64,000 nucleotides of DNA from Alteraurantiacibacter aquimixticola. GTDB lineage: Bacteria; Pseudomonadota; Alphaproteobacteria; Sphingomonadales; Sphingomonadaceae. The number at the start of each line of letters is the position of its first letter. Position 1 is the stretch's first letter. Under the pieces are notes generated by a model, which ran no database searches, was not told the DNA's origin, and saw nothing but the letters and a program-made list of their open reading frames with translations. The stretch covers positions 248,001 to 312,000 of the forward strand of contig NZ_SSHH01000001.1 in assembly GCF_004965515.1 (NCBI RefSeq), in the 5' to 3' direction. A program made the translations under genes and the position numbers. Positions 32,749 through 40,792 of the stretch are shown one piece after another.

Positions 32749-33597
32749 CTAGTCTCGCGACTGTAGCCCCAGCGGGCCGTGGCCTGATCCGAAGCCGGGT
32801 GCGTTCTCCAGCGCGCGGCGGACGAACTGGCGGGCCTCGGCAACGGCGGCGTCCAGCGCCATTCCCTGCGCCAGCAATGTGGCGATGGCCGATGACAGCG
32901 TGCAGCCCGTGCCATGCGTGTGGCGCGTATCGATGCGTGGAGCGGACCAAGCACGCTCGTTCCAGTGTCCTTGCTCATCCCGCGTGTAGAGGGTGTCAAC
33001 GATCAGATTGTCTGTACTGACGGGGGAAGAATCTCTGGAGCTGATGAATCCACCCTTCCAATGACCACCCTTCGCTAGAATCGCACCGCCGCCTATCCTG
33101 TTGAGCACAATCCCTGTTGCGTCCGAGAGATCAATCTCGTTTGCGATCTCCATTCTGGAGAGTCTTTCTAGCTCGGGGACATTGGGCGTGGTGAGCGTCG
33201 CCAGCTCCATCAGCCATTCGAACACTTCGATGGTCGCCTCATCGGCCAGCTGCGCACCGCTGGTGGCGACCATCACCGGATCGAAGACGATAGGGCAGGC
33301 CAGCTCCTCCAGCCGGTCCGCCACCACTTCGGCCACATCCGCGCTGCCGAGCATGCCGATCTTCACCGCATCGACGCCGATATCGGACATGCAGGCATCC
33401 ATCTGTGCGGCGACGAAATCGGGAGACATCACTTCAATGCCGCTGACGCCCTTGGTGTTCTGCGCCGTGACAGCAGTGATCGCCGTCATCGCATAGCCGC
33501 CCAATTGCGTAATCGTGCGGATATCGGCCTGTATCCCGGCGCCGCCCGAACTGTCCGAGCCTGCGATCACGAGGATGCGGGGCGGGCGCTTGCTCAT
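32749..33597 (-). CDS. thiD: Hydroxymethylpyrimidine / phosphomethylpyrimidine kinase
   Basis: ThiD, 282 residues, ribokinase-like fold. It phosphorylates HMP and HMP-P to HMP-PP for thiamine synthesis. Motifs: ILVIAGSDSSGGAGIQAD at the N-terminus, GMLGSADV, IVFDPVMVATSGAQL, a KGGHW loop and the anion-hole/catalytic HGTGCTLSSAIA. ATG 33597 overlaps the DUF1272 stop by 4 bases. A stretch in the middle (roughly 33000-33175, about residues 140-200) is noticeably less GC-rich and uses codons unlike the rest of the gene and its neighbours, suggesting a recombined patch; motifs on both sides are intact and the frame is open, so the enzyme should be functional. Confidence 0.93.
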   Translation of the reverse strand: MSKRPPRILVIAGSDSSGGAGIQADIRTITQLGGYAMTAITAVTAQNTKGVSGIEVMSPDFVAAQMDACMSDIGVDAVKIGMLGSADVAEVVADRLEELACPIVFDPVMVATSGAQLADEATIEVFEWLMELATLTTPNVPELERLSRMEIANEIDLSDATGIVLNRIGGGAILAKGGHWKGGFISSRDSSPVSTDNLIVDTLYTRDEQGHWNERAWSAPRIDTRHTHGTGCTLSSAIATLLAQGMALDAAVAEARQFVRRALENAPGFGSGHGPLGLQSRD

Positions 33598-33824
33598 GCG
33601 GCTTTGTAGCGGCGCTCGGTCGAGGGGGGATGCTTGGCGTGGTACTTTGCCGCGCGCGTCGGCCGGTCGCACAATTCGCCGCCGCAATTGGGGCACCGAT
33701 CATCCAGCGCCTCTGCACATGGGGCGCAGAAGGTGCATTCGAAGCTGCAGATGAAGGCGCCCGGCGCTTCTGCCGGCAGGTCCGCGCCGCAGCGTTCGCA
33801 GTCCGGGCGTATCTCCAGGCTCAA
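33594..33824 (-). CDS. DUF1272 small cysteine-rich protein
   Basis: Protein of 76 residues with cysteine pairs typical of DUF1272: [29 protein letters not shown] and RCPNCGGEL, arranged as two zinc-ribbon-like knuckles, so metal binding is likely. Function is unknown. I start it at TTG 33824, giving [13 protein letters not shown], which matches the family start, with GGAGGA upstream; an ATG at 33848 would add eight glycine/arginine-rich residues. It overlaps the end of glmM and the start of thiD by 4 bases each, so the three genes are translationally coupled. Confidence 0.83.
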   Translation of the reverse strand: MSLEIRPDCERCGADLPAEAPGAFICSFECTFCAPCAEALDDRCPNCGGELCDRPTRAAKYHAKHPPSTERRYKAA

Positions 33825-35158
33825 GCGGCGTCCTCCACCGCCTTGCACACACCATCGACCACGCGTTCGACCTGCGCGGCATCGTCACCTTCGGCCATCA
33901 CCCGGATCAAGGGCTCGGTGCCCGACTTGCGGATCACTAGCCGGCCGCTCCCGGCCAGCTCGCCTTCCGCTTGCGAGATCGCATATTTGACGCTTTCGCT
34001 CTCCAGCGGATTGCCGCCGTCATAGCGGACATTCTTGAGCAGTTGCGGCACCGGATCGAACAGGTGCAGCAATTCGCTGGCGGGCTTGCCGCTCTTCACC
34101 AGCGCGCCCAGCACTTGCAGCGCGGCGATGGTGCCGTCGCCCGTGGTCGCATGGTCGAGCAGGATCATGTGGCCGGATTGCTCCCCGCCGACATTGTATC
34201 CGCCGGCCTTCATCGCCTCCAGCACGTAGCGGTCGCCCACCTTGGTGCGGATCAGGTCGAGACCCTTGCCGGCAAGATAGCGTTCGAGGCCGAGATTGGA
34301 CATGACGGTGGCCACCACGCCGCCCCCCTTCAGCAGGCCCTGTTCGGCCATGGTGGTGCCGATCAGCGCCATGATCTGGTCGCCATCGACCACCTCGCCC
34401 TTCTCGTCGATCACGATCAGCCGGTCGGCATCGCCGTCCAGCGCAATGCCGATATGCGCACGCTCATCGACCACGCGGGCGCGGATCGCGTCGAGATCGG
34501 TCGAACCGACGCCGTCATTGATGTTGAGGCCATTGGGGCTGACCCCCATCGCCACGACCTTCGCGCCCAGTTCCCAGATCGCGGTGGGCGCGACGTCATA
34601 GGCCGCGCCATGCGCACAATCGACCACGATCTTGAGGCCATCGAGGCGGATCTCGTCAGGCAGCGATTGCTTCACCGCATGGATATAGCGTCCGCGCGCA
34701 TCGTCGATCCGGCGTGCGCGGCCGATCTTTTCCGCCTGCGCCAGCGGCTGCTCGCGCCCCATCTCGGCCTCGATCGCTTCCTCGTCCGCATCGGACAGCT
34801 TGAAGCCGTCAGGCCCGAACAGCTTGATGCCATTGTCGGCGAACTTGTTGTGGCTGGCGGAGATCATCACGCCGATATCGGCGCGCATCTCACGCGTGAG
34901 CAGCGCCACGGCGGGCGTGGGCAGCGGCCCGGTGAGGATCACGTCCATGCCGACCGAGGTGAAGCCCGCGGTCAGCGCGTTTTCCATCATGTAGCCGGAC
35001 AGGCGGGTATCCTTGCCGATCACCACGCGGTGCCGGTGATCGCCGCGCAGGAAGAGCTTGCCGGCCGCCTGGCCCACCTTCATCGCGATATCCGCGGTCA
35101 GCTTGCCGGCATTGGCGCGCCCGCGAATACCGTCCGTCCCGAATAGCTCTCTAGCCAT
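33821..35158 (-). CDS. glmM: Phosphoglucosamine mutase
   Basis: GlmM, 445 residues, full family length. It interconverts glucosamine-6-phosphate and glucosamine-1-phosphate for UDP-GlcNAc and thus peptidoglycan and glycolipids. It opens [16 protein letters not shown]. The phosphoserine is Ser102 in GVMISASHN; the metal loop is ALDGDADRL (Asp residues), the sugar-binding loop GGEQSGH and the phosphate-binding loop [15 protein letters not shown]. It is divergent from sodB and first in a glmM-DUF1272-thiD unit. Confidence 0.96.
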   Translation of the reverse strand: MARELFGTDGIRGRANAGKLTADIAMKVGQAAGKLFLRGDHRHRVVIGKDTRLSGYMMENALTAGFTSVGMDVILTGPLPTPAVALLTREMRADIGVMISASHNKFADNGIKLFGPDGFKLSDADEEAIEAEMGREQPLAQAEKIGRARRIDDARGRYIHAVKQSLPDEIRLDGLKIVVDCAHGAAYDVAPTAIWELGAKVVAMGVSPNGLNINDGVGSTDLDAIRARVVDERAHIGIALDGDADRLIVIDEKGEVVDGDQIMALIGTTMAEQGLLKGGGVVATVMSNLGLERYLAGKGLDLIRTKVGDRYVLEAMKAGGYNVGGEQSGHMILLDHATTGDGTIAALQVLGALVKSGKPASELLHLFDPVPQLLKNVRYDGGNPLESESVKYAISQAEGELAGSGRLVIRKSGTEPLIRVMAEGDDAAQVERVVDGVCKAVEDAA

Positions 35159-35329
35159 ATGCGATCTTTTGACCCCGTGCTTTGGTCAGTTAAAGGAATT
35201 CTGCCCTTGCAATGGCGCGCCGGGGCGCCAATGTCACGCCCGCAAGGGGGAGTCCCCCCAAGATTTGCAACCGATGCGCGGCTCGTGCGTTGGCCCCGTG
35301 ACAGTCAAGTTAACAGGAAGGGATCCCTC

Positions 35330-35941
35330 ATGTCGTTCGAACTTCTGCCGCTGCCCTATGACAGCGAAGCGCTTGCCCCCGCCATCAGCGCGGAGACGCT
35401 CAGCTTCCATCATGGCAAGCACCACAACACCTACATCACCAAGATGAACGACGCGATTGCCGGGACCGACCTTGACGGCAAGAGCATGGAAGAGGTGATC
35501 GTGGCGGCCCGCGGATCGAACCAGGGCCTGTTCAACAATGCGGCGCAGAGCTGGAACCACGGCTTCTACTGGCACTCGCTGACGCCTTCGACCAGCGGCC
35601 CCTCGGGCGACCTGGCCGACAAGATCGATGCGGCTTTCGGCTCACTCGATGAATTGAAGAGCCAGCTGGAAGCGCGCGGCGCAGGCCATTTCGCCAGCGG
35701 CTGGGTGTGGCTCGCTGAAAAGGACGGCAAGCTTTCCATCGAGGAAACGCATGACGGCGATACGCTGGCCGATAGCGGCTTCAACCCGCTGCTGGTGATC
35801 GACGTGTGGGAGCACGCCTATTACATCGACCACCGCAATGCCCGCCCTGCCTATTTGAAGGCAGTGGTGAACGATCATCTCAACTGGGACTTCGCCGCCG
35901 ATAATCTGGCGCGCGGTTCGGCCTGGACCTATCCCGCCTGA
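35330..35941 (+). CDS. sodB: Superoxide dismutase (Fe/Mn family)
   Basis: Superoxide dismutase of 203 residues. Metal ligands are in the expected places: His27 in LSFHHGKHHNTYI, the second His in AAQSWNHGFYWHSL, and Asp and His in VIDVWEHAYYIDHRNARPAYL. The NHGFYWHSL and AGHFASGW elements favour the iron-type (SodB) as is usual in alphaproteobacteria, but metal choice cannot be read with certainty. ATG 35330 has an AGGAAGGGA ribosome site; the frame is open to 35159 but that part is the divergent promoter region with glmM. The leader includes a GC-rich dyad (35246-35258). A strong hairpin terminator follows. Confidence 0.95.
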   Translation: MSFELLPLPYDSEALAPAISAETLSFHHGKHHNTYITKMNDAIAGTDLDGKSMEEVIVAARGSNQGLFNNAAQSWNHGFYWHSLTPSTSGPSGDLADKIDAAFGSLDELKSQLEARGAGHFASGWVWLAEKDGKLSIEETHDGDTLADSGFNPLLVIDVWEHAYYIDHRNARPAYLKAVVNDHLNWDFAADNLARGSAWTYPA

Positions 35942-35960
35942 TCGCTGGTCTCAGCGCAAG

Positions 35961-35998
35961 AAAACGCCCGCCTTGCCATCCGGCAAGGCGGGCGTTTT
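35961..35998. terminator. Bidirectional intrinsic terminator after sodB
   Basis: The arms AAAACGCCCGCCTTGCC and GGCAAGGCGGGCGTTTT pair perfectly over 17 bases around the loop ATCC. The GC stem flanked by A-run and T-run on either side terminates sodB (+) and the 36014-36520 gene (-). Confidence 0.93.
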
Positions 35999-36013
35999 CT
36001 TGATCTCGCTGCG

Positions 36014-36520
36014 TCAGCCTGCGAGCGGATTGGCGTCATCATCGCAGCTTTCGAACACGCGATTGATCGCATCGCGCGCACCGGCGACATTGAAGATCAT
36101 TCGGATTTCCGTGCCGTCTTCAGGATCGAGCCAGACCGTCAGTTCATTGGCATCGGCCATCGGCAGCACCAGGTCGGGCAGCACGCTCTCGCGGCGGTTG
36201 TTCAGCGCGATTGCGGTGTTGGGGTAGAAGCGCCACCGCGTGTCGATGACCCGCCCGCCGTCTAGTTGCATCCGTACGTCGCGCGATGGTGCGCGTTGTT
36301 GCGGGCCAGCCAATTGCTGGGGCGAGTGGATTGCGGCGAAGACCTTGTTGTCGCCGCTCTCGTCACATTTGATCAGCAATTGCTGGCCTTCGGCATTGCC
36401 CAGGCCAGCCTGCAGCAACCCGCCTTCGCCTTCGAAATAGCCCCAGGCGGAATTCTGGGCCTGGGCTGCCCCTGTCGCCAGCGCCATAGCTGCGCCGGCT
36501 GCGATCATCATCTTGCGCAT
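36014..36520 (-). CDS. Periplasmic protein of unknown function
   Basis: Exported protein of 168 residues; signal peptide MRKMMIAAGAAMALATGAAQAQ; ribosome site GAGGGGA before ATG 36520. The mature part (WGYFEGEGGLLQAGLGNAEGQQLLIKCDESGDNKVFAAIHSP, WRFYPNTAIALNNR, VLPMADANELTVWLDPEDGTEIRMIFNVAGARDAI) has a single beta-sandwich feel with two cysteines that may pair. It loosely resembles invasion-associated-locus-B-type proteins of alphaproteobacteria, but I cannot assign it. It is single-gene, ending at the shared terminator with sodB. Confidence 0.72.
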   Translation of the reverse strand: MRKMMIAAGAAMALATGAAQAQNSAWGYFEGEGGLLQAGLGNAEGQQLLIKCDESGDNKVFAAIHSPQQLAGPQQRAPSRDVRMQLDGGRVIDTRWRFYPNTAIALNNRRESVLPDLVLPMADANELTVWLDPEDGTEIRMIFNVAGARDAINRVFESCDDDANPLAG

Positions 36521-36628
36521 GGTTTCCCCTCCACGGAATATGTCACTCAACCCCCGTCTGGCGCGGGGATATGTGGAAGGTATCGCAACAGGGAAAAAAC
36601 GCAAATGGGTGCGGGGCGGGAGGCTGGC

Positions 36629-37798
36629 TCAGTCCTCTTCCGCCAGTTCCAGCACGTTGGTGGCGAAGAGGGGTTCGCCGAACATGAAGCCGATCAAGTT
36701 GGGCCTGCCCAGGTGATCGACCAGCGCGGTCAGCGCCAGCAGGATCGGCACGGACAGCAGCGCGCCGGTCACACCCCAGATCCAGCTGAAATAGGACAGG
36801 GCGAGGAGGATCAGCACCGGGTTCATGGTGAAACGCGCGCCCAGCACGGCAGGGGTGATCACATTGGCCTCCACCGTGTGCAATCCCAGATAGGCGGCGG
36901 CGGGTATCAGCCCCAGCAGAGGCGATTCCGCAGTGCCCAGCCCGAACAGGGCGACAAGTGCCGTCATCAGCAGCGGGCCGATATAGGGCAGGAAATTGAG
37001 CAATGCGGCAAGCCCGCCCCACATTAGCGGCGCGTCCATCCCCAGCATCCACGCGCCCAGCGCCACCACCACGCCGACGCCCAGATTTATCACGCCGACG
37101 GTGAGGATATAGGCGGCGACGCGATCCTGCACCTCGCGCATCACCCGCGCCGCCTTCAGGCTGGAATCGACAGCCGCGCGCTGCAGCAGCAAGCGGTGCC
37201 TTAGGCGGACGCGCGCCTCGATCATGAAGAAGGCCAGCATGATCGTCAGCAGCATTTCCAGCAGCACGGTCGGGGTGGCGAAGGCCAGCTCTTCCAGGAA
37301 GGACGGGGTGGCCAGGACCACTTCGCGCCCGCCTTCGCTGCCGACGATCTGGGCGATCTGCTCGTTCAGGCGCGTGACCCAGTTGAAGCTGCCCTTGAGC
37401 TGGCTGAAATGCTCGCCCACGCGGGCGATCATCGCCGGCACCTCGTCATAGAGCGAGACCGCCGGCCGGAGCACCGCCGTGAGCGCGAGCGCGACGATGC
37501 CGAGGAATGCCACGATCGCCAGCAGCGAGGCGAGGAAATTGGGCAGCCCCCAGCTCGCCAGCTTGTCGGCCAGCGGGGAGAGCAGGATGGTGAGGATGAT
37601 CGCGGTGACCAGCGGCAGGAACACCACCGCGCCGATCGACAGCACGAAGGGCAGCGCCAGGAACAGGCCCAGCGCCATCAGTACGACCACGGCGGAGATC
37701 AGCCGCAATTCCTGCGCGGCAAATGTCATTGCCTGCCGCCGCGCCGGATTGCGTGGGGCCTCGCCCTTGTCTTCAGTCGTGGTGTCCGGACCGTTCAT
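36629..37798 (-). CDS. AI-2E family (PerM-type) transporter
   Basis: Integral membrane protein of 389 residues with the AI-2E transporter layout. Two paired helices near the N-terminus (LISAVVVLMALGLFLALPFVL, VVFLPLVTAIILTILLSPLADKL), a helix at 90-110, a long soluble segment (150-225) and the conserved C-terminal block follow: MWGGLAALLNFLPYIGPLL, GLIPAAAYLGLHTVEANVITPAVLGARFTMNPVLILLAL and SYFSWIWGVTGALLSVPILLAL. Family members export diverse small molecules or ions; the autoinducer-2 label is historical. It stands alone between the 36014 gene and ecfG. Confidence 0.88.
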   Translation of the reverse strand: MNGPDTTTEDKGEAPRNPARRQAMTFAAQELRLISAVVVLMALGLFLALPFVLSIGAVVFLPLVTAIILTILLSPLADKLASWGLPNFLASLLAIVAFLGIVALALTAVLRPAVSLYDEVPAMIARVGEHFSQLKGSFNWVTRLNEQIAQIVGSEGGREVVLATPSFLEELAFATPTVLLEMLLTIMLAFFMIEARVRLRHRLLLQRAAVDSSLKAARVMREVQDRVAAYILTVGVINLGVGVVVALGAWMLGMDAPLMWGGLAALLNFLPYIGPLLMTALVALFGLGTAESPLLGLIPAAAYLGLHTVEANVITPAVLGARFTMNPVLILLALSYFSWIWGVTGALLSVPILLALTALVDHLGRPNLIGFMFGEPLFATNVLELAEED

Positions 37799-37945
37799 GG
37801 CCGCAAAGTCCCATTATTCCCAAGCATGTCCGGTAGGGATAGCCCGACGCGGCAACCTCCCTGCATGACCTGCGTCACGGCCGCGATCAAGTGATCACGC
37901 TCCAAGCCCGTGGCAGGAATGGCGAGAGGCCGCAACGGCTGGTCG

Positions 37946-38578
37946 TCAGCGCGTGGGTTCGGCCTGGCCATTGCCGGCCGCCACCTCGTCCAGCTCCTCC
38001 AGGATCGCGCGATGGGCGGAAGGATCGGCGGTCGAGCGATCGGGAATGTCGCCATCCTCGATCATGCTCGCCAGCGTGGCGCGGGCGCGGCCCACACGGC
38101 TCTTGATCGTGCCCACGGCGCAACCGCAGATCTCCGCCGCCTCGTCATAGGAAAAGCCGCCGGCGCCCACCAGCAACAGCGCCTCGCGCCGTTCGGGCGG
38201 CAGGGTGAGCAATGCGCGATGGAGGTCGGACAGGTGGATGGGTTCCTCCTGCCCGGCAGGTGCGGTCAGGATGCGCTCGGCCACGCCTTCGTCATATTCG
38301 CCGCGAAAGCGGTTGCGCCGCATATCGGTGAGATAGGCATTGCGCAGGATCACGAAGGTCCAGGCGCGCATGGAGGTGCCGGGCTGGAACCGGTCCTGTG
38401 CGGCCCAGGCCTTGAGCATGGTTTCCTGCACCAGGTCGTCCGCCATGTCCGGGCGTCCGCAAAGGCCGCGGGCAAAGGCGCGCAAATGCGGCACGACCTC
38501 GGTCAGCTCCTGTTTGAAGGCGCGCTTGTCCTCTGCCGTGCGTTCGGGCAGCTCTCGCTTCTTGTTGTTTGAACTCAT
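37946..38578 (-). CDS. ecfG: General stress response ECF sigma factor EcfG
   Basis: Sigma factor of 210 residues of the EcfG (ECF15) group. Region 2: LRAFARGLCGRPDMADDLVQETMLKAW followed by AWTFVILRNAYLTDMRR; region 4: LPPERREALLLVGAGGFSYDEAAEICGCAVGTIKSRVGRAR. It directs the alphaproteobacterial general stress regulon and is held by NepR until phosphorylated PhyR binds NepR. Its start overlaps the nepR stop by 4 bases. A consensus EcfG promoter upstream of nepR indicates autoregulation. phyR is not in the window. Confidence 0.93.
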   Translation of the reverse strand: MSSNNKKRELPERTAEDKRAFKQELTEVVPHLRAFARGLCGRPDMADDLVQETMLKAWAAQDRFQPGTSMRAWTFVILRNAYLTDMRRNRFRGEYDEGVAERILTAPAGQEEPIHLSDLHRALLTLPPERREALLLVGAGGFSYDEAAEICGCAVGTIKSRVGRARATLASMIEDGDIPDRSTADPSAHRAILEELDEVAAGNGQAEPTR

Positions 38579-38769
38579 GCGTCGTCGCCATCATCGAGCT
38601 GCGCCAGGAGCTTGCTCAATTCGTCGGGCAGGGGTTCGTCGACAACCGAATCATAGAACTGCTTGAGCCCGTCCGCCCAGTCGGGCTTGGCGGAGTCGGC
38701 CTTCGCCGGTTTCTCAGCATCTGCGGGTTCGCCGGTTGCGCTCCCAATACTCTTCTTTTGCTCGTTCAT
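38575..38769 (-). CDS. nepR: Anti-sigma factor NepR
   Basis: Small protein of 64 residues (start ATG 38769; ATG 38793 is an alternative that adds MKDEFSKT). The NepR core is clear: WADGLKQFYDSVVDEPLPDELSKLLAQLD, two amphipathic helices with the VxxEPLPxxxxxLLxxL signature, with disordered charged tails. It sequesters EcfG. Position directly upstream of and overlapping ecfG is the usual arrangement. Confidence 0.9.
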   Translation of the reverse strand: MNEQKKSIGSATGEPADAEKPAKADSAKPDWADGLKQFYDSVVDEPLPDELSKLLAQLDDGDDA

Positions 38770-38878
38770 TGTTTTTGAGAACTCGTCCTTCATCCTGCCA
38801 GCAGGGATCGCACCACCGGCCCTGTGTTGCAACATCGCATCGCGCATGGATGCAATTGCCGCTTTGATTGTGCTTTGT

Positions 38879-38903
38879 GGAACGAAATGCGGCGCATCCG
38901 GTT
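38879..38903 (+). promoter_or_regulatory. Overlapping EcfG-type promoter candidate for the divergent kinase
   Basis: On the plus strand GGAAC (38879-38883), 16 bases, GGTT (38900-38903): one mismatch in the least conserved -10 base. It uses the same DNA as the nepR-ecfG promoter read from the other side and would start transcription about 35 bases before GTG 38948. Confidence 0.5.
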
Positions 38904-38905
38904 CC
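38881..38905 (-). promoter_or_regulatory. EcfG-type promoter for nepR-ecfG
   Basis: On the minus strand GGAAC, 16 bases, CGTT: an exact match to the alphaproteobacterial general stress promoter consensus GGAAC-N16/17-CGTT. It faces nepR-ecfG and indicates positive autoregulation. Confidence 0.8.
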
Positions 38906-38947
38906 CCGTTGGTGACGGGAGCGCTTGCATTGGGCAGGCAGGGCCCC

Positions 38948-40660
38948 GTGCTGGAGTTGGATTTGAGCGAGCGGGCGACAAGGCGCAGCAGGACGAAGCG
39001 ATGGCTCGTGCGCTATCCGCGCGCGCTTCCAGTGGGCATTTTCCTGCTTGTCGCAGCGATCACGGTGCTGGCGATCTTCGCGATCGAACGCAGCGAGGCG
39101 CAGCGTTCCAACGCCCAGCTGGCCAGCCGCACAACCGCCATCGCCTCCGCACTGGAGCGGCGTTCCAATGCCAGCAGCGCCTATTTGCGGGCCGGCGCCG
39201 CCCTGCTCGCGACGCTGGACGACATTGCGCCCGATACCTTCCGCCGCTTCGTGTCCGAATTGCGCCTCGATGCCGATTATCGCGGGGCGGAAGGAATCGG
39301 CTGGGCCATGGTGGTGCGGCCTGGCGAATTCGATGCTTTCGACCAGTTGCTGGACGATGGCGCCCCCGTGCCGGCACAATTCTATCCCGCCTTCACCGGA
39401 GAGCAGCCCTATGCCGTGCCGGTCACCTTTCTGCAGCCCGACACGCAGCGCAATCGCCGTGCATTGGGCTATGACATGTTTTCGGAGCCCGTGCGCCGCA
39501 CAGCAATGATGGAGGCGGAGCGCACCGCGCGTCCCACCGCCAGCGGCAAGGTGGTGCTGCAGCAGGAAGGCGGTGCGGAACAGCCGGGTTTCCTGATCTA
39601 TATGCCGGTCTTTGAAGGCGCGCCGGGCGGCAGGCGGCTGCGTGGTTATATCTACAGCCCGTTCAACGCGCAGGACTTCCTGTCCAGCGCGCTGGAGCTG
39701 GAAGATGCCGGCAGCTACGGCGTCACGCTCTACCACGCGGCGGCTGCGCCGGATAACGTCCTTGCCACCACGACCACGGAAGAGGTTCCGCTGGACCAGC
39801 GTTCGCACGAACTGGTGACGATCGCCAATTCTCCCTTTGTCCTTGAAGTCAGCCGCGCCGATACGGGCGTGCTTTCGGGCCTGTCCATGGCGACGCTGAT
39901 CTTCGGCCTGCTGGTCGCCAGCCTGCTGATGCTGGTGGTGCGCATGCTGACGCAGCAGGCGCTGGAGGACGAGGCCTCGCTCGTCTGGTTCGAGGAGCAG
40001 GCATCGATCCGCAATTCGCTGACGCGCGAGCTCAATCACCGGGTCAAGAACACGCTCGCCAATGTGCTGTCGATCATCGCCCTGACACGGCGCAGGGCAG
40101 AGGATGTGGGTGCGTTTGCCGACGGGCTGGACGGGCGCATCCGCGCGCTCTCGGCCACGCATGACCTGCTCACCAATTCGGACTGGGGGACCACGCCGGT
40201 GGAGGCCGTGGTGCGCGCGGAACTGCTGCCTTACACGCAGGATGCGGAACATGCGGTGGAGCTATCGGGACCAGAGGTGGAACTGGCGCCCAACGATGCC
40301 CTGTCGCTGGGCCTTGCGATGCACGAGCTTGCCACCAATGCAGCGAAATACGGTGCGCTCAGCCAGCCGGGCGGCAAGGTTAGTGTGAATTGGCAGCTCG
40401 AAGGAGACGCACTGGTGCGCGTCGAGTGGCAGGAGAGCGGCGGCCCCGCCGTTCCTGCACAGCGCGGGCGCGGGTTCGGCACCGACTTGATCGAGCGGAT
40501 CGTGGCGCATGAGTTGCGCAACCCGGTGCAGCTGGAGTTCAATCCCGATGGGGTGCGCTGTGTCCTGCTGATCCCGGTGCGCGAGCCGACCGAATTCGCC
40601 ATCCGCGCCAGCGAGGCGGCGGCGAAGAAGCGGTTGCGTACTGCCGATCTGAAGGGCTGA
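38948..40660 (+). CDS. CHASE-domain HWE/HisKA_2 sensor histidine kinase
   Basis: Membrane sensor kinase of about 570 residues. A transmembrane helix near the N-terminus (ALPVGIFLLVAAITVLAIFAI) and a second at about 310-330 (LSMATLIFGLLVASLLMLVV) enclose a periplasmic CHASE domain (SSAYLRAGAALLATLDD, FVSELRLDADYRGAEGIGWAMVV). The kinase core is HWE/HisKA_2: phosphoacceptor His about 364 in RELNHRVKNTLANVLSI, ATP-binding LAMHELATNAAKYGALS, and WQESGGP. It is divergent from nepR-ecfG, where kinases feeding PhyR are often encoded. GTG 38948 has an AGGCAGGG ribosome site and starts just downstream of the predicted promoter; the frame is open to 38663 but that part is antisense to nepR. Confidence 0.9.
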   Translation: MLELDLSERATRRSRTKRWLVRYPRALPVGIFLLVAAITVLAIFAIERSEAQRSNAQLASRTTAIASALERRSNASSAYLRAGAALLATLDDIAPDTFRRFVSELRLDADYRGAEGIGWAMVVRPGEFDAFDQLLDDGAPVPAQFYPAFTGEQPYAVPVTFLQPDTQRNRRALGYDMFSEPVRRTAMMEAERTARPTASGKVVLQQEGGAEQPGFLIYMPVFEGAPGGRRLRGYIYSPFNAQDFLSSALELEDAGSYGVTLYHAAAAPDNVLATTTTEEVPLDQRSHELVTIANSPFVLEVSRADTGVLSGLSMATLIFGLLVASLLMLVVRMLTQQALEDEASLVWFEEQASIRNSLTRELNHRVKNTLANVLSIIALTRRRAEDVGAFADGLDGRIRALSATHDLLTNSDWGTTPVEAVVRAELLPYTQDAEHAVELSGPEVELAPNDALSLGLAMHELATNAAKYGALSQPGGKVSVNWQLEGDALVRVEWQESGGPAVPAQRGRGFGTDLIERIVAHELRNPVQLEFNPDGVRCVLLIPVREPTEFAIRASEAAAKKRLRTADLKG

Positions 40661-40722
40661 AGCCGCAAGTGGAGCGGCTGGCGGGCCGGATCGTCACGCT
40701 GGACTGACCCGGCCCTTTCGTC

Positions 40723-40777
40723 ATGCCAGCCTACGCTGGCATCGCCTTCCGGTCCGAGACCCCAGCTTTCGTTGGGG
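40723..40777. repeat. Pair of REP-like short hairpins between convergent genes
   Basis: ATGCCAGC-CTAC-GCTGGCAT (40723-40742) is a perfect hairpin and CCCCAGC-TTTC-GTTGGGG (40760-40777) a nearly perfect one, 17 bases apart. They have the look of the short dispersed palindromes common in sphingomonad intergenic DNA and sit between two convergent genes, where they may also terminate transcription. Confidence 0.6.
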
Positions 40778-40792
40778 CGCCGAACTTCGAGC

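Noticed and set aside
31349-32950. A 533-codon minus-strand frame.
   Set aside because: Only the last 112 codons (31349-31687) are a real HPt protein; the rest is antisense to the LOG gene.
35246-35258. A GGGGGA-G-TCCCCC dyad in the sodB leader.
   Set aside because: The centre is a single base, so an RNA hairpin would be strained, and no regulator motif is recognised; it may be chance in GC-rich DNA.
38663-38947. An in-frame 95-residue N-terminal extension of the CHASE/HWE kinase.
   Set aside because: It is antisense to nepR and runs across both EcfG-type promoter sequences; the GTG at 38948 with its ribosome site fits better.
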